From SHLQ01 sp964562985 (GTDB lineage: Bacteria > Actinomycetota > Acidimicrobiia > Acidimicrobiales > SHLQ01), in the NCBI GenBank assembly GCA_964562985.1, contig CAZLWE010000003.1, positions 41,374-105,373 of the forward strand: a DNA stretch of 64,000 bases, in the 5' to 3' direction. The notes under the pieces are model-generated. The model was given only the letters and a program-made list of their open reading frames with translations, made no database searches and had not been told where the DNA came from. Shown here piece after piece: positions 51,303 through 59,833 of this stretch; within the stretch, counting starts at the first letter, position 1; every line of letters begins with the position of its first letter. The translations under genes and the position numbers were made by a program.

Positions 51303-51800
51303 ATGCCCGTTGCGAAAGGACCATCGTTCGATCTGCGAAGCGCTGCCATATTTGGTGGTGTCGCCGTGCTGGCCGCCGTGATCATCGGTTTGATCGCGCT
51401 GGAACTCGGCACTCGATCGAACACGCTGGTGCTCGGTTCTATCGACTTTGGCGATGTCAACGTCACGCGGCTCGCCGAGAGCATCGAAGAGCGAGGTCCG
51501 CTGTTGTTTCCTGACATCGCCAGCGGCAGCCGCGATATCTGGGTGAGCCACATCGGTGAGTCCCCAGGCGAAGGTTGGTTCGCCTTTGAGGCTCGTCTCC
51601 CCGGCGAATCCCGTGATTGCTCTGTGGAGTGGGTCGCCACCGACCGGAACTTCGTGAATGGATGTTCTGGAGATGTGTTTCCCGTTACCGGTGACGGTCT
51701 TCCGCAGATCCCGGTCTTCATCGACGGCACAGACCTCATCATCGACCTCAACGGGATTCATTCCGAGTCCGATTTTCAGGGTTTCGTACCCCCTGAGTGA
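51303..51800 (+). CDS. Membrane-anchored Rieske-fold protein lacking iron-sulfur ligands
   Basis: 165 residues from ATG 51303 (AAGGCGAG upstream). One N-terminal helix (14-33) anchors it; the rest is a Rieske-like domain by order of strands: GPLLFPDIASGSRDIWVSHI, GWFAFEARLP, then DCSVEW (103-110), then FVNGCSGDVFPVTG (117-130), then LPQIPVFIDGTDLIIDLNG. In true Rieske proteins the last two sites read C-x-H-x-G-C and C-x-C-H-G-S. Here the two histidines are gone and only Cys106 and Cys121 remain. It probably cannot hold a [2Fe-2S] cluster; a disulfide or structural role is likely. Divergent from sucCD. Confidence 0.6.
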   Translation: MPVAKGPSFDLRSAAIFGGVAVLAAVIIGLIALELGTRSNTLVLGSIDFGDVNVTRLAESIEERGPLLFPDIASGSRDIWVSHIGESPGEGWFAFEARLPGESRDCSVEWVATDRNFVNGCSGDVFPVTGDGLPQIPVFIDGTDLIIDLNGIHSESDFQGFVPPE

Positions 51801-51927
51801 CGAGAGAATCACGTTGGTTGACCTATCTCGGATAATCGGCGGCAATTTCGATGAACAATTTCCCGAAAATTGGTAGATATGACTACTAGTGGTCAGTAAG
51901 CCTCGAGGTTCTCTGATTTACTATGGT

Positions 51928-52038
51928 TATAACGGGTGGCGAAACCCTAGTGGCTGAGAGCCTGCGGCGGGAAAGTAAACTCTCAAATAGTCACTATCAG
52001 AGGCTCTGGGCTATCAGCTCAGGGCCTCTGGGCATTTT
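51928..52038 (+). ncRNA. Candidate small structured RNA between convergent genes
   Basis: The 262-bp gap 51801-52062 has no gene. A TATAAC hexamer at 51928-51933 could be a -10 box. It is followed by hairpins GGGT-N6-ACCC (51934-51947), a nested stem TAGTG/CACTA (51948-51952 with 51992-51996) around GAGAG/CTCTC, and then a 14-bp stem 51998-52011/52017-52030 (two wobble pairs, 5-nt loop) with a short T-run at 52035-52038. This last stem can also act as a plain terminator for the Rieske-like gene. No RNA family recognised. Confidence 0.3.
51998..52030 (+). terminator. Hairpin terminator-like stem
   Basis: 14-bp stem with two G-T pairs and loop TATCA, followed by GGCATTTTC. Sits about 200 bp after the Rieske-like gene and 33 bp past the end of pcrA on the other strand. 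Confidence 0.6.
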
Positions 52039-52062
52039 CGGCCACGGCGGGTGAGCGTTCGC

Positions 52063-54324
52063 CTACACCTTCTCGAGCGGTGCCCAACTAAGGAGGAGCT
52101 GCTTCTCCCCGACTCCCGGGAAACGAACTCGCGCTTCGGTCTTGTCACCGATCCCGGTCATGTCGATGATGACCCCTTCGCCAAACTTGGCGTGGCGCAC
52201 GTCATCACCGACTTTGAGGCCAATATCGTGCGCACCGCTCCCCTCGGGCGTGGCATTTCCACCGGACCGACGCATCGCCGCGTCGACCATCGACTCTCGC
52301 TGGGATTCTCGGCGTTGTTGGCTGTCCCGACTCGAATAGCCCGAGCCAAAATTCGACGACCCAGAGGAGCCAAAGCTCGAGCCCTTTCGGCGAGCCCGGG
52401 ATCCTTCTGCATCTTGCACCAGGTGTTCGGGAACCTCGTCAAGGAACCGACTTGGTGGGTTGTATTGCGTGGTGCCGTGCAGCATGCGGCTCCACGCATG
52501 CGACAAGAAGAGTCGTTCCCGGGCGCGAGTGATTCCGACGTAGGCCAGCCGCCGCTCCTCCTCGAGCTCTCGAGGTTCCCCAAGCGATCGCATATGCGGG
52601 AACACACCGTCTTCCAAGCCGATGAGAAACACGATCGGAAACTCAAGGCCCTTGGCCGAGTGCAAGGTCATCAGCACGACTTGTGATTGATCGTCACCAA
52701 GCGCGTCGGTGTCGGCGACGAGGCTGACCTGTTCGAGAAACTCATCGGCCGTGTCAAAGTCTTCAGCGCCGCCGACGAGTTCGGCGAGGTTTTCCAAACG
52801 TCCTTCGGCTTCGATAGACCGCTGTTCCTCAAGCTCGATGATGTAGGCGGATTTGTCGAGCAATATCCGTAGGAGTTCGTCGGGCCCAGTGTCGGCGACG
52901 AGCTTCGCGGTGCTGTCGAGGATCTCGAGGAATTCGTCGATGCCCTTGATGGCTCGACCGGTCACCCCGGCCTCGTCATGGTGCCGAAGGGCCTCGATGA
53001 ACGGCACGCCCCGCATTTGGGCCCACCGATCGAGCTTTGCGACCGTGGAGTCACCGACGCCACGCTTGGGAACGTTGAGGACACGCTTCACGCTTACCTC
53101 ATCGACCGGGTTTACGACCGCCTTCAAGTATGCGAGTGCGTCCTTTACTTCGCGGCGGTCGTAGAACCGGGTGCCACCGACCACCTTGTATGGAATGTTG
53201 ACCCGGACGAGGTACTCCTCCAGCGCACGGCTCTGCGCGTTGGTGCGATAGAAGACCGCCATGTCGCCCCAGCGGTTGGTTCCGGTTTCGTGTAGGCGGG
53301 CCAGTTCGTGGGCGACCCATTGGGCCTCGTCGACTTCATCGTCTGCGAAGTAGCGCAGGATCTTGTCGCCCGGTCCGGCTTCGGTCCAGAGCTCCTTCGG
53401 TTTACGACCCTCGTTATTTTCGATGACCGCGTTCGCGGCATCGAGGACGGTTTGGGTCGAGCGGTAGTTCTGCTCCAGCAAGACCGTCGTCGCATCGGGG
53501 AACGTCGTCTCGAACTCCAAGATGTTGCGGATGTCTGCGCCACGGAATCGGTAGATCGATTGGTCGCCATCGCCGACGACACATACCTGGCGGTGCTGCT
53601 CAGAGAGCATCGTCACCATGGCGTTCTGCACCTTGTTGGTGTCTTGATACTCGTCGACGAGTACGTGCTTGAACCGGCGCTGATAGTTCTGGAGGACATC
53701 GAGGTGATTCCGGAACAGTCGCACCGTGTTGAACAAAAGGTCGTCGAAGTCCATGGCGCCGGCCTTACGAAGCCGGTCCTGGTATTCAGCGTAGACCTCG
53801 GCGATCTTGCGTTCGAAGATCGTGGCCGCGGCTTCGGTGTACGCCTCCACGGTGAGGTCATCATTCTTGGCAGCGCTAATTGCCGCGTGGACCGAGCGAG
53901 GGGGGAACTTCTTCGTGTCGAGGTTGAGGTCTCGCAATACGTAGCCGGTGAGTCGAATGGCGTCGGACTGGTCGTAGATCGTGAACGACGACGGAAAGCC
54001 GAGGCGGTCGCCATCGCGACGCAAGATGCGCACACATGCGGAGTGGAAAGTGGAGACCCACATCTTTTCTGCCACGGGACCAACGAGGGCACCGACGCGA
54101 AACTTCATTTCGTCAGCGGCCTTGTTGGTAAAGGTGATCGCCAGAATTTCGAAAGGTGAGACGCCACGCTCTTGGATGAGATGGGCGATTCGGTGGGTCA
54201 GAACTCGTGTCTTTCCGGACCCGGCGCCTGCCACCACGAGCAGCGGGCCATCGTCATGCAAGACCGCTGTTTCTTGAGCTTGATTCAAACCATCGATAAG
54301 CGCGCTCGTCACCCGCTCAACCAT
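52063..54324 (-). CDS. pcrA: UvrD/PcrA-type superfamily 1 DNA helicase
   Basis: 753 residues. A 3'-5' helicase for repair and removal of RecA and replication blocks. Motifs in order: Q motif LNQAQETAV, motif I VVAGAGSGKTRVL, Ia ITFTNKAADEM, II LVDEYQDTNKVQ, III VVGDGDQSIYRFRGAD, IV LEQNYRST, V VLMTLHSAKGLEFPIVFLIGLEDGVFPH and VI LAYVGITRARERL. A C-terminal KVGDDVRHAKFGEGVI is the Tudor-like RNA polymerase-binding tail of PcrA. Length is standard. 41 bp from the sigma-factor operon downstream end. Confidence 0.96.
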   Translation of the reverse strand: MVERVTSALIDGLNQAQETAVLHDDGPLLVVAGAGSGKTRVLTHRIAHLIQERGVSPFEILAITFTNKAADEMKFRVGALVGPVAEKMWVSTFHSACVRILRRDGDRLGFPSSFTIYDQSDAIRLTGYVLRDLNLDTKKFPPRSVHAAISAAKNDDLTVEAYTEAAATIFERKIAEVYAEYQDRLRKAGAMDFDDLLFNTVRLFRNHLDVLQNYQRRFKHVLVDEYQDTNKVQNAMVTMLSEQHRQVCVVGDGDQSIYRFRGADIRNILEFETTFPDATTVLLEQNYRSTQTVLDAANAVIENNEGRKPKELWTEAGPGDKILRYFADDEVDEAQWVAHELARLHETGTNRWGDMAVFYRTNAQSRALEEYLVRVNIPYKVVGGTRFYDRREVKDALAYLKAVVNPVDEVSVKRVLNVPKRGVGDSTVAKLDRWAQMRGVPFIEALRHHDEAGVTGRAIKGIDEFLEILDSTAKLVADTGPDELLRILLDKSAYIIELEEQRSIEAEGRLENLAELVGGAEDFDTADEFLEQVSLVADTDALGDDQSQVVLMTLHSAKGLEFPIVFLIGLEDGVFPHMRSLGEPRELEEERRLAYVGITRARERLFLSHAWSRMLHGTTQYNPPSRFLDEVPEHLVQDAEGSRARRKGSSFGSSGSSNFGSGYSSRDSQQRRESQRESMVDAAMRRSGGNATPEGSGAHDIGLKVGDDVRHAKFGEGVIIDMTGIGDKTEARVRFPGVGEKQLLLSWAPLEKV

Positions 54325-54365
54325 ACAGGTGTTCGGTTTTGGTCGCGTGGGTTTCGCTGCGTTGG

Positions 54366-55805
54366 TTACGGATGTGAAACCACTATCCAGTCGAGACCGG
54401 CTTCGGTCTCGACGAGCACGATGACCTGTTCAACATCAATGCTGATGAAGTTGGCACGGCGAACCGTCGCGACATCTGGAAGCTCGGCAACCGTCACCTC
54501 GCCACCACTGGAGAACACGACGGTAAATAGGTCCTCGCCACCAAAGAACGCGACCGCCTCGTCGCTCGCAATGAAGCCACCGAGGCGTGTCTCGTTGCCG
54601 ATCCCCGGGCCATGTTCGATAGCCGTCCAGGTCTCACCAAGATCACGAGACACGTAGCTCGTTGTCCCCTCGGATCCGGGGAGAGAGAACAATGTGCGTC
54701 CGAACTGCACTCCTCCTCGCGCTTCACCGGAAAGTGCTCCTGGCGAAAGGCTCCCGTCGTCCACAAATACTTCGGCCGTCCAGGTGATCCCGTCCATCGA
54801 CCGGAGAATCTGCCGCTCGGCGGTGGCGGAATCAAAGCCGAAGACCACGAACTCGCCATCGACCACCTCTGGAAATGCAAAGAAGTCGGTCGGAACTTGT
54901 TCTTGGGCAACGTAGGGCCCACCGATCGGCCCGGCCCAGACATCGGGCTCCTCGCTGTCACCGAGGATAACCACGCCGTTTGGCCCGACGAGCAAGTGCT
55001 GCGCAATCACGAAGCCACCCTCGAGCGGATCGGAGAGCTCCCAGCTGACGAGGTCGTTCGAGGTCCCCACCCATGCAGCACGTTCGCCGAGCACGTTGCG
55101 TTCAAAGACGGCGACGTGGGTCCCTTGGAAGGTCTCGAGCGAGACTGCCGTCGCACCCTCTGGGGGTCCGTCGAGCACGACCTCTTCCCAGTCGAGGCCG
55201 TTGGGTGAAGCCAAGCCCAGGGTTTCTGCGCCGGAATCGCCGAACCGGGTGGCGAGTCCGGCGAAGCCGGCATCGGTCTGGGTGATTAGCACGCCCGAGC
55301 TTCCAAAGAAGCTGACGGCCGACGAGCGAGTCTCCACAACCGCTGACGTGGGATCAGCCGATTGCAGCGAAGTGGCGCCTTCGTCGGACTGTCCGACGTC
55401 ATCGGTATCGACATCGTCCTCAACAACGGCCTCGGTCGATTCTTCTTCAGTGACGTCTGTGGTCGATTCGTCGACCGACTCCGCCTCGGCGGATTGAGGA
55501 GCTGTGTCGGCCTCAACACCAGTTTCACTCGCAGCTGCTTCGCTCGGCGACGCGGCGACGCTCCCATCTTCCTCACCCCCGGCGGCGACGACCGCGGAGG
55601 TCTGGGGTGTTTGCGAGGCGAGGAACGCCGCGACAAAAAGCCCCGCCACCAACGTGAGCAGCACAGCGGAACCACCCACGCGATTTCGTCGGTGCCGGCT
55701 CGATGCGACCCCGGCGAGAGTGTCGATCGACGGTGCGGTTCCGATCTTGGCCTGACCACCCGAGCGGGCGAGTTCACTACGTAGACGATCTTCGAGGTTG
55801 CTCAT
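54366..55805 (-). CDS. Transmembrane protein with Asp-box (BNR-like) repeats, putative anti-sigma/sensor
   Basis: 479 residues from ATG 55805, which overlaps the sigma-factor stop (ATGA at 55802-55805). Residues 1-37 are a short cytoplasmic part with MSNLEDRLRSELARSG, about 38-60 a membrane helix (VGGSAVLLTLVAGLFVAAFLA), then a 100-residue acidic Ser/Thr/Glu linker, then an outside domain with recurring Asp-box-like turns: SPNGLDWEEV, TSNDLVSWEL, SMDGITWTAE and SRDLGETWTA (S-x-D-x-G-x-x-W type). This suggests a beta-propeller. Coupling suggests that it holds or senses for the sigma factor; no ZAS zinc motif (HxxxCxxC) is visible, so the anti-sigma role is inferred. Confidence 0.65.
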   Translation of the reverse strand: MSNLEDRLRSELARSGGQAKIGTAPSIDTLAGVASSRHRRNRVGGSAVLLTLVAGLFVAAFLASQTPQTSAVVAAGGEEDGSVAASPSEAAASETGVEADTAPQSAEAESVDESTTDVTEEESTEAVVEDDVDTDDVGQSDEGATSLQSADPTSAVVETRSSAVSFFGSSGVLITQTDAGFAGLATRFGDSGAETLGLASPNGLDWEEVVLDGPPEGATAVSLETFQGTHVAVFERNVLGERAAWVGTSNDLVSWELSDPLEGGFVIAQHLLVGPNGVVILGDSEEPDVWAGPIGGPYVAQEQVPTDFFAFPEVVDGEFVVFGFDSATAERQILRSMDGITWTAEVFVDDGSLSPGALSGEARGGVQFGRTLFSLPGSEGTTSYVSRDLGETWTAIEHGPGIGNETRLGGFIASDEAVAFFGGEDLFTVVFSSGGEVTVAELPDVATVRRANFISIDVEQVIVLVETEAGLDWIVVSHP

Positions 55806-56413
55806 GGACGGCCTCCCAGGCGGCGGTTCAGTTCGTTTAGGGCCCGGTTGGTTCGACTCTTTACGGTCCCGGGCGAGATTTCGAGCGCTTCGGCGGTCGC
55901 GGAGATCGACCAATCGAGGTAGTAGCGCAGCACCAGCACATTGCGATGCTCGATCGGCAACTGCCGTAAGGCCTCTGCAAGTGCGGGGTCTGTGGGAGTT
56001 GGCTCGATCGACGCAGGCTGTGCGATTTTCGATGCGAATTTCTGATCGCGGGTTCGACGACGAAACCGGCTGGTGGCCCAGTTGCGCGCTGTGCGATATA
56101 CCCATGCTTGGGGCTCATCGAAGGCTCCGATGAGATGCCAGCGGTGCAGTGCACGGGTGAACGCCTCATCAACGGCTTCGGACGCGAGCGAATCGTCCCC
56201 CAGGGTGATGGCAAGCGCTCGAGCCAAACGATCCCGGTGCCCGGAGTAGATCGCCGAGAAGTCGGCAACGGGCGCGGACGAGCGGCTCTGCCCCTGGTGC
56301 ACTGAGAACTGATAGTCAGTCGCCATAACCTCCACACATGTCCCACGCCTAGGCCCCTCGAAAGGTTCCCACAAATTTGGCAGAGTTTTGAGTCTCGGTG
56401 CGACCTTCGGCAT
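55802..56413 (-). CDS. ECF-type RNA polymerase sigma factor (SigE-like subfamily)
   Basis: 203 residues. Region 2 runs from FSAIYSGHRDRLARALAITL through DDSLASEAVDEAFTRALHRW to DEPQAWVYRTARNWATSRFRRR. A Pro-rich linker (PASIEPTPTDPALAEAL) follows. Region 4 is LRQLPIEHRNVLVLRYYLDWSISATAEALEISPGTVKSRTNRAL, a complete helix-turn-helix. ATG 56413 (with a GGGGG purine-rich site) and ATG 56326 are both possible starts; the extra 29 residues are not typical. The stop is coupled to the transmembrane Asp-box gene. Confidence 0.9.
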   Translation of the reverse strand: MPKVAPRLKTLPNLWEPFEGPRRGTCVEVMATDYQFSVHQGQSRSSAPVADFSAIYSGHRDRLARALAITLGDDSLASEAVDEAFTRALHRWHLIGAFDEPQAWVYRTARNWATSRFRRRTRDQKFASKIAQPASIEPTPTDPALAEALRQLPIEHRNVLVLRYYLDWSISATAEALEISPGTVKSRTNRALNELNRRLGGRP

Positions 56414-56485
56414 ATGTGGCCCCCGTCACACCAATATTAGGGTATTGTTCTTAATCGACAATGGTTCGCATCCGACAGGGAGCAC

Positions 56486-56848
56486 ATGAAAACAGGCGGG
56501 ATTTACATACACGACACGTACGGGCCCATGGCCGAAGTTGACCAGCTATGCGAATGCCGGAATGTCACCGGGCTACGCGTTGGCGACACTCTCGTGCTGG
56601 ACACCGACATGGGTGATTTTCCATTCGCCATCGCGCTCATCGAGAGTTACCTCGATGAGTCCGGGCACCCCAACGACGTCACCGGCGTTGGCCTTGTGGG
56701 GCCCTGCAGTGAGCTGGTGATGCCAGGCGACACGCTGCAGATCGGCGACAAGCCGGCGGTGGCGGCAGCGGTCACGATCACCGCACTTTGCGTTATGGTC
56801 GATGAAACCCAGCACATCGAAGTCCATTCGCAAGTTGCCGCCGCCTAG
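56486..56848 (+). CDS. Orphan small protein, unknown
   Basis: 120 residues, ATG after AGGGAGC. Beta-rich and acidic with a repeated hydrophobic/Gly pattern (LVLDTDMGDFPFAIALIESYL, VTGVGLVGPCSELVMPGDTL). Three cysteines (CECR, GPCSE, LCVMV). No membrane helix or signal. It is divergent from the ECF sigma-factor gene, 72 bp apart, so it could be in its regulon; not recognised. Confidence 0.6.
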   Translation: MKTGGIYIHDTYGPMAEVDQLCECRNVTGLRVGDTLVLDTDMGDFPFAIALIESYLDESGHPNDVTGVGLVGPCSELVMPGDTLQIGDKPAVAAAVTITALCVMVDETQHIEVHSQVAAA

Positions 56849-56870
56849 CAGCGGCGAGCACTGCCGAACG

Positions 56871-58088
56871 CTATTCGCGACGTTCAATCCCCGATACGAG
56901 CCGATTTGCACCATCGCTCAACATGGCTAGTGGACACGCCAGGTTCAAACGGACATGACCTTCGCCGTCGGCAACAAACATGTCGGCGCCCTCCAACAAC
57001 AGCCCTTCAGATTCGGCAAAATAGCGGGTGAGGTTCACTTCCGGCGCGAAGTACTCACTGAGATCAATCCACGCGAGGTATGTCGCGTCGGGCACAGAAA
57101 AGTTCGCCCCCGGCAGGCTCCGGGCGAGACGCTTCTCGAGATATGCGAAGTTCATGTCGAGGTACTCGAGCAACGCATCGCGCCACGGATCACCGTTGGT
57201 GAGCACGCCCACCGTGGCAGCGATGCTAATCGGGTGATGCAGAATGAACGCTCGCTCGTTCCAGATCTGTCGAAGCTCAGGGTTGGGGATGATCACGAAT
57301 GCGAACCCCATCCCAGCCAGGTTGAAGGTCTTGCTTGTCGACATCGCGGTGATGATTCGATCGTTGTCGGCAAAGAGCTTTGCGAGCGGGGTGTGAGTCT
57401 TCCCTCGGCGGAGTAGATCGCAATGGATCTCGTCAGAAATGATCAGCACATCGTGGGCATCGCAGAGTTCGACGAATCGGGTGAGCTCGTGATTGGTGAA
57501 GACCCGCCCGGTGGGATTGTGCGGATAGCAGAGGTAGAAGAGCTTGACGTTGGGGTCCGCGACCTTTGCCTCGAAATCATCGAAGTCGACGTCGAAGGTG
57601 CCGTCACCGCGTGGAACCAACCCACAGGAGACGAAGGATCGACCGCGTTCAAGGGGCGCCTTGGAAAAGTAGCCATACGACGGCGTGAGCGTGATCGCGG
57701 CTTCGCCCGGCTCGAGGTAGCGCTCGGCGAAGGCATAGATGGCCGGCACGATGCCACCCGTCGGGATGACGTGCGACGAGTCCGGCGTCCAGCCATATCG
57801 ACGGTCGCACCAGCCGGCAAACGCGTCGTAGAGCGTCGTTCCGAACACGGAGCTGTATCCGAGAATCGGGCTCGATTCGGTCCACTCCACGATTGCCTCT
57901 CGCGCCGCGGGTGGACTCGCGAACGCCATGTCGGCCACCCACATCGACAGCGCCTCATCATCAGGGCACGGGAGCTCTATCGGGTCTTGGCCTGCAAAGA
58001 GGTAGCCGCGAAAGCCCTCGTGGGCCATGGAATTGGTATTGCGTCGATCGATGATCGTGTCGAAGTCGAAGTCGAAGTCGGAGGGCAC
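56871..58088 (-). CDS. PatB/MalY-like PLP-dependent C-S lyase / aminotransferase
   Basis: 405 residues from GTG 58088. Fold-type I: MWVADMAFASPPAAREAI, HVIPTGGIVPAIYAF, LCYPHNPTGRVF, ISDEIHCDLLRRGKTHTP (the PatB-type SDEIHxDL) and the PLP lysine in STSKTFNLAGMGFAF. C-terminal substrate Arg is in HVRLNLACP. Likely a cystathionine beta-lyase-like enzyme that frees homocysteine, ammonia and pyruvate, although PatB relatives vary. The GTG has a TAGTGT -10 box 6 nt upstream. Confidence 0.9.
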   Translation of the reverse strand: MPSDFDFDFDTIIDRRNTNSMAHEGFRGYLFAGQDPIELPCPDDEALSMWVADMAFASPPAAREAIVEWTESSPILGYSSVFGTTLYDAFAGWCDRRYGWTPDSSHVIPTGGIVPAIYAFAERYLEPGEAAITLTPSYGYFSKAPLERGRSFVSCGLVPRGDGTFDVDFDDFEAKVADPNVKLFYLCYPHNPTGRVFTNHELTRFVELCDAHDVLIISDEIHCDLLRRGKTHTPLAKLFADNDRIITAMSTSKTFNLAGMGFAFVIIPNPELRQIWNERAFILHHPISIAATVGVLTNGDPWRDALLEYLDMNFAYLEKRLARSLPGANFSVPDATYLAWIDLSEYFAPEVNLTRYFAESEGLLLEGADMFVADGEGHVRLNLACPLAMLSDGANRLVSGIERRE

Positions 58089-58094
58089 CGTTCA

Positions 58095-58100
58095 ACACTA
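58095..58100 (-). promoter_or_regulatory. -10 box for leaderless PatB-like mRNA
   Basis: TAGTGT on the minus strand, 6 nt before GTG 58088; it lies in the 34-bp gap after the GMC oxidoreductase gene (stop 58123). So the downstream gene can be transcribed on its own. Confidence 0.5.
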
Positions 58101-58122
58101 CGTTCAGTGAGGCCGCACCGAA

Positions 58123-59688
58123 CTAGTCCGCCAAGATGAACTCTGCGCAACGCTTCCCGATGACCATCGTCACCGCTTGGGTATTTGCGTTGATGATCGA
58201 AGGCATGACAGAAGCGTCGGCCACACGAAGGTTCTCGACGCCTCGGACTCGTAGCTCTGCGTCGACCACATCCTCGTCGGTTGGGCCCATAACGCAAGTG
58301 CCAACCGGGTGATAGAGCGTCTCGGTGAAGGAGCGGACGTGCTCGACCCACTGATCATCGGTCGTGATGTGCTCACCCGGGAGGTACTCGTGGGTGCTGT
58401 AGTCGGCCATCGGAGCCTCCGTGGCGATGTCGCGAGCGAGTTTGCATCCCTCGACGAGACGCCACAAGTCTCGTTCGTCGCTCAGGTAGCGAGGATCGAT
58501 TCGTGGATGAGCGAACGGATCGTTGCTCGACAGCGTGATCTCCCCGCGTGACTCGACATGAACGAGCGTCGCTCCGACGCTCATGCCGTCGGTCTTCGGC
58601 GATTCGAAACCGTGCTCGAGGAAGTAGACCGGCGCGAAATGAAATTGGATCTCGGGGACCGGACTCACATCGTCGAGCTGGACGAATCCGCCCGCCTCAG
58701 CGATGTTTGACGTGAGCATCCCGCGGCGGTTGCGGGCGTACTCGGCGACTGGTTTGAGGCCTTCCGCGTGTGCCAGCGAGATCGGTTGGTTGACGGCGTA
58801 GGTCGTCCCGCACACCGGGTGATCCATGAGGTTCTTGCCCACTTGGGTTGAGTCGATTGCGACCTCGATTCCGAGCGATCGCAGATGATCCTCTGGACCG
58901 ATTCCCGAGAGCATGAGCAATTGGGGGCTATTGATCGAGCCGCCACACAAGATGACTTCGTTCGAGCCATAGGCAACGTGTCTCCCGCGTTTGTCGGCGT
59001 ACTCGACCCCCACCGCACGACCTTGACGAAGGACCACTTCGGTTGCGTGGGCTCCCGTGAGCACCGTGAGATTCGGGCGCCGCATAGCGGACTTCAGAAA
59101 GGCCGTCGCAGCGCTCTCTCGTCGTCCGTCGCGTTGGGTTACCTGATACACCCCGAATCCGAGCTGGGTGTCGTCGTTGAAGTCATCGTTGCGCTCGAAT
59201 CCCGTGGACACCGCCGCGTCGACGAAGGCCTCCGACAGTGGGTTGACGGTGGGAAGATCAACCACTCCAAGAGCTCCACCAACGCCGTGAAAGTCGCTAG
59301 CTCCCCGCTGCTGGTCTTCGAGGGCCATGAATGTTGGGAGGAGATCGTTGTACCCCCAACCAACGTTGCCGTCGGCGGCCCATTGGTCATAGGTGACCCG
59401 ATGACCTCGTTGATAGATCATCGCATTCATCGACGTTGATCCGCCCAACATCTTTCCTCGCGGCCAATACAACCGCCGGTTGTTTAGCTCGGTCTGAGGA
59501 ACGGTCTCGTAGTTCCAATCGTGGCTCCCCTTGAACAGCTTGGAGAACGCGGCCGGGATCTTGGTGTTGATGTTTCTATCGGGTTGGCCAGCTTCGAGGA
59601 GAACCACGCTCGCGCCTGCACGTGAGAGTTCGTCCGCGAGTACACAACCGCCTGCACCCGCTCCAACGATCACGTAATCGGCCTGCAT
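58123..59688 (-). CDS. GMC-family FAD oxidoreductase (choline dehydrogenase-like)
   Basis: 521 residues. DYVIVGAGAGGCVLADELS is the FAD site, VVLLEAGQPDRN the second FAD strand, WPRGKMLGGSTSMNAMIYQRG the GMC signature 1, GSINSPQLLMLSGIGP signature 2, YHPVGTCVMG has the catalytic His and SIINANTQAVTMVIGKR the Asn. It oxidises a primary or sugar alcohol; substrate unknown (alcohol, choline or similar). AGGAGG site before ATG. First gene of the minus-strand unit. Confidence 0.93.
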   Translation of the reverse strand: MQADYVIVGAGAGGCVLADELSRAGASVVLLEAGQPDRNINTKIPAAFSKLFKGSHDWNYETVPQTELNNRRLYWPRGKMLGGSTSMNAMIYQRGHRVTYDQWAADGNVGWGYNDLLPTFMALEDQQRGASDFHGVGGALGVVDLPTVNPLSEAFVDAAVSTGFERNDDFNDDTQLGFGVYQVTQRDGRRESAATAFLKSAMRRPNLTVLTGAHATEVVLRQGRAVGVEYADKRGRHVAYGSNEVILCGGSINSPQLLMLSGIGPEDHLRSLGIEVAIDSTQVGKNLMDHPVCGTTYAVNQPISLAHAEGLKPVAEYARNRRGMLTSNIAEAGGFVQLDDVSPVPEIQFHFAPVYFLEHGFESPKTDGMSVGATLVHVESRGEITLSSNDPFAHPRIDPRYLSDERDLWRLVEGCKLARDIATEAPMADYSTHEYLPGEHITTDDQWVEHVRSFTETLYHPVGTCVMGPTDEDVVDAELRVRGVENLRVADASVMPSIINANTQAVTMVIGKRCAEFILAD

Positions 59689-59721
59689 CTACATCCTCCT
59701 GCTTCCCATTCGGCCCGACGA

Positions 59722-59740
59722 AGGCGGGAAACGCCCGCCT
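59722..59740. other. Short GC hairpin in divergent region
   Basis: AGGCGGG / CCCGCCT with 5-nt loop AAACG (59722-59728 and 59734-59740). Between divergent genes, so not an obvious terminator. Confidence 0.5.
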
Positions 59741-59744
59741 GGCC

Positions 59745-59772
59745 TAGGTCGCAATAATCACCCAGCGACCTA
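59745..59772. promoter_or_regulatory. Perfect 8-bp inverted repeat, candidate operator
   Basis: TAGGTCGC (59745-59752), 12-nt spacer, GCGACCTA (59765-59772), in the 145-bp divergent region between the GMC oxidoreductase and the GH26-like gene. A repressor or activator could control one or both. Confidence 0.5.
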
Positions 59773-59833
59773 CGCGGTGTCCATATGACTCAAATCGCTC
59801 CAGATTCAGGCCAATTACATCGACAACTCTCCT

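Noticed and set aside
51951..51960. TPP-riboswitch-like GGCTGAGA
   Set aside because: The other conserved helix parts of the THI element are missing and no thiamine gene follows.
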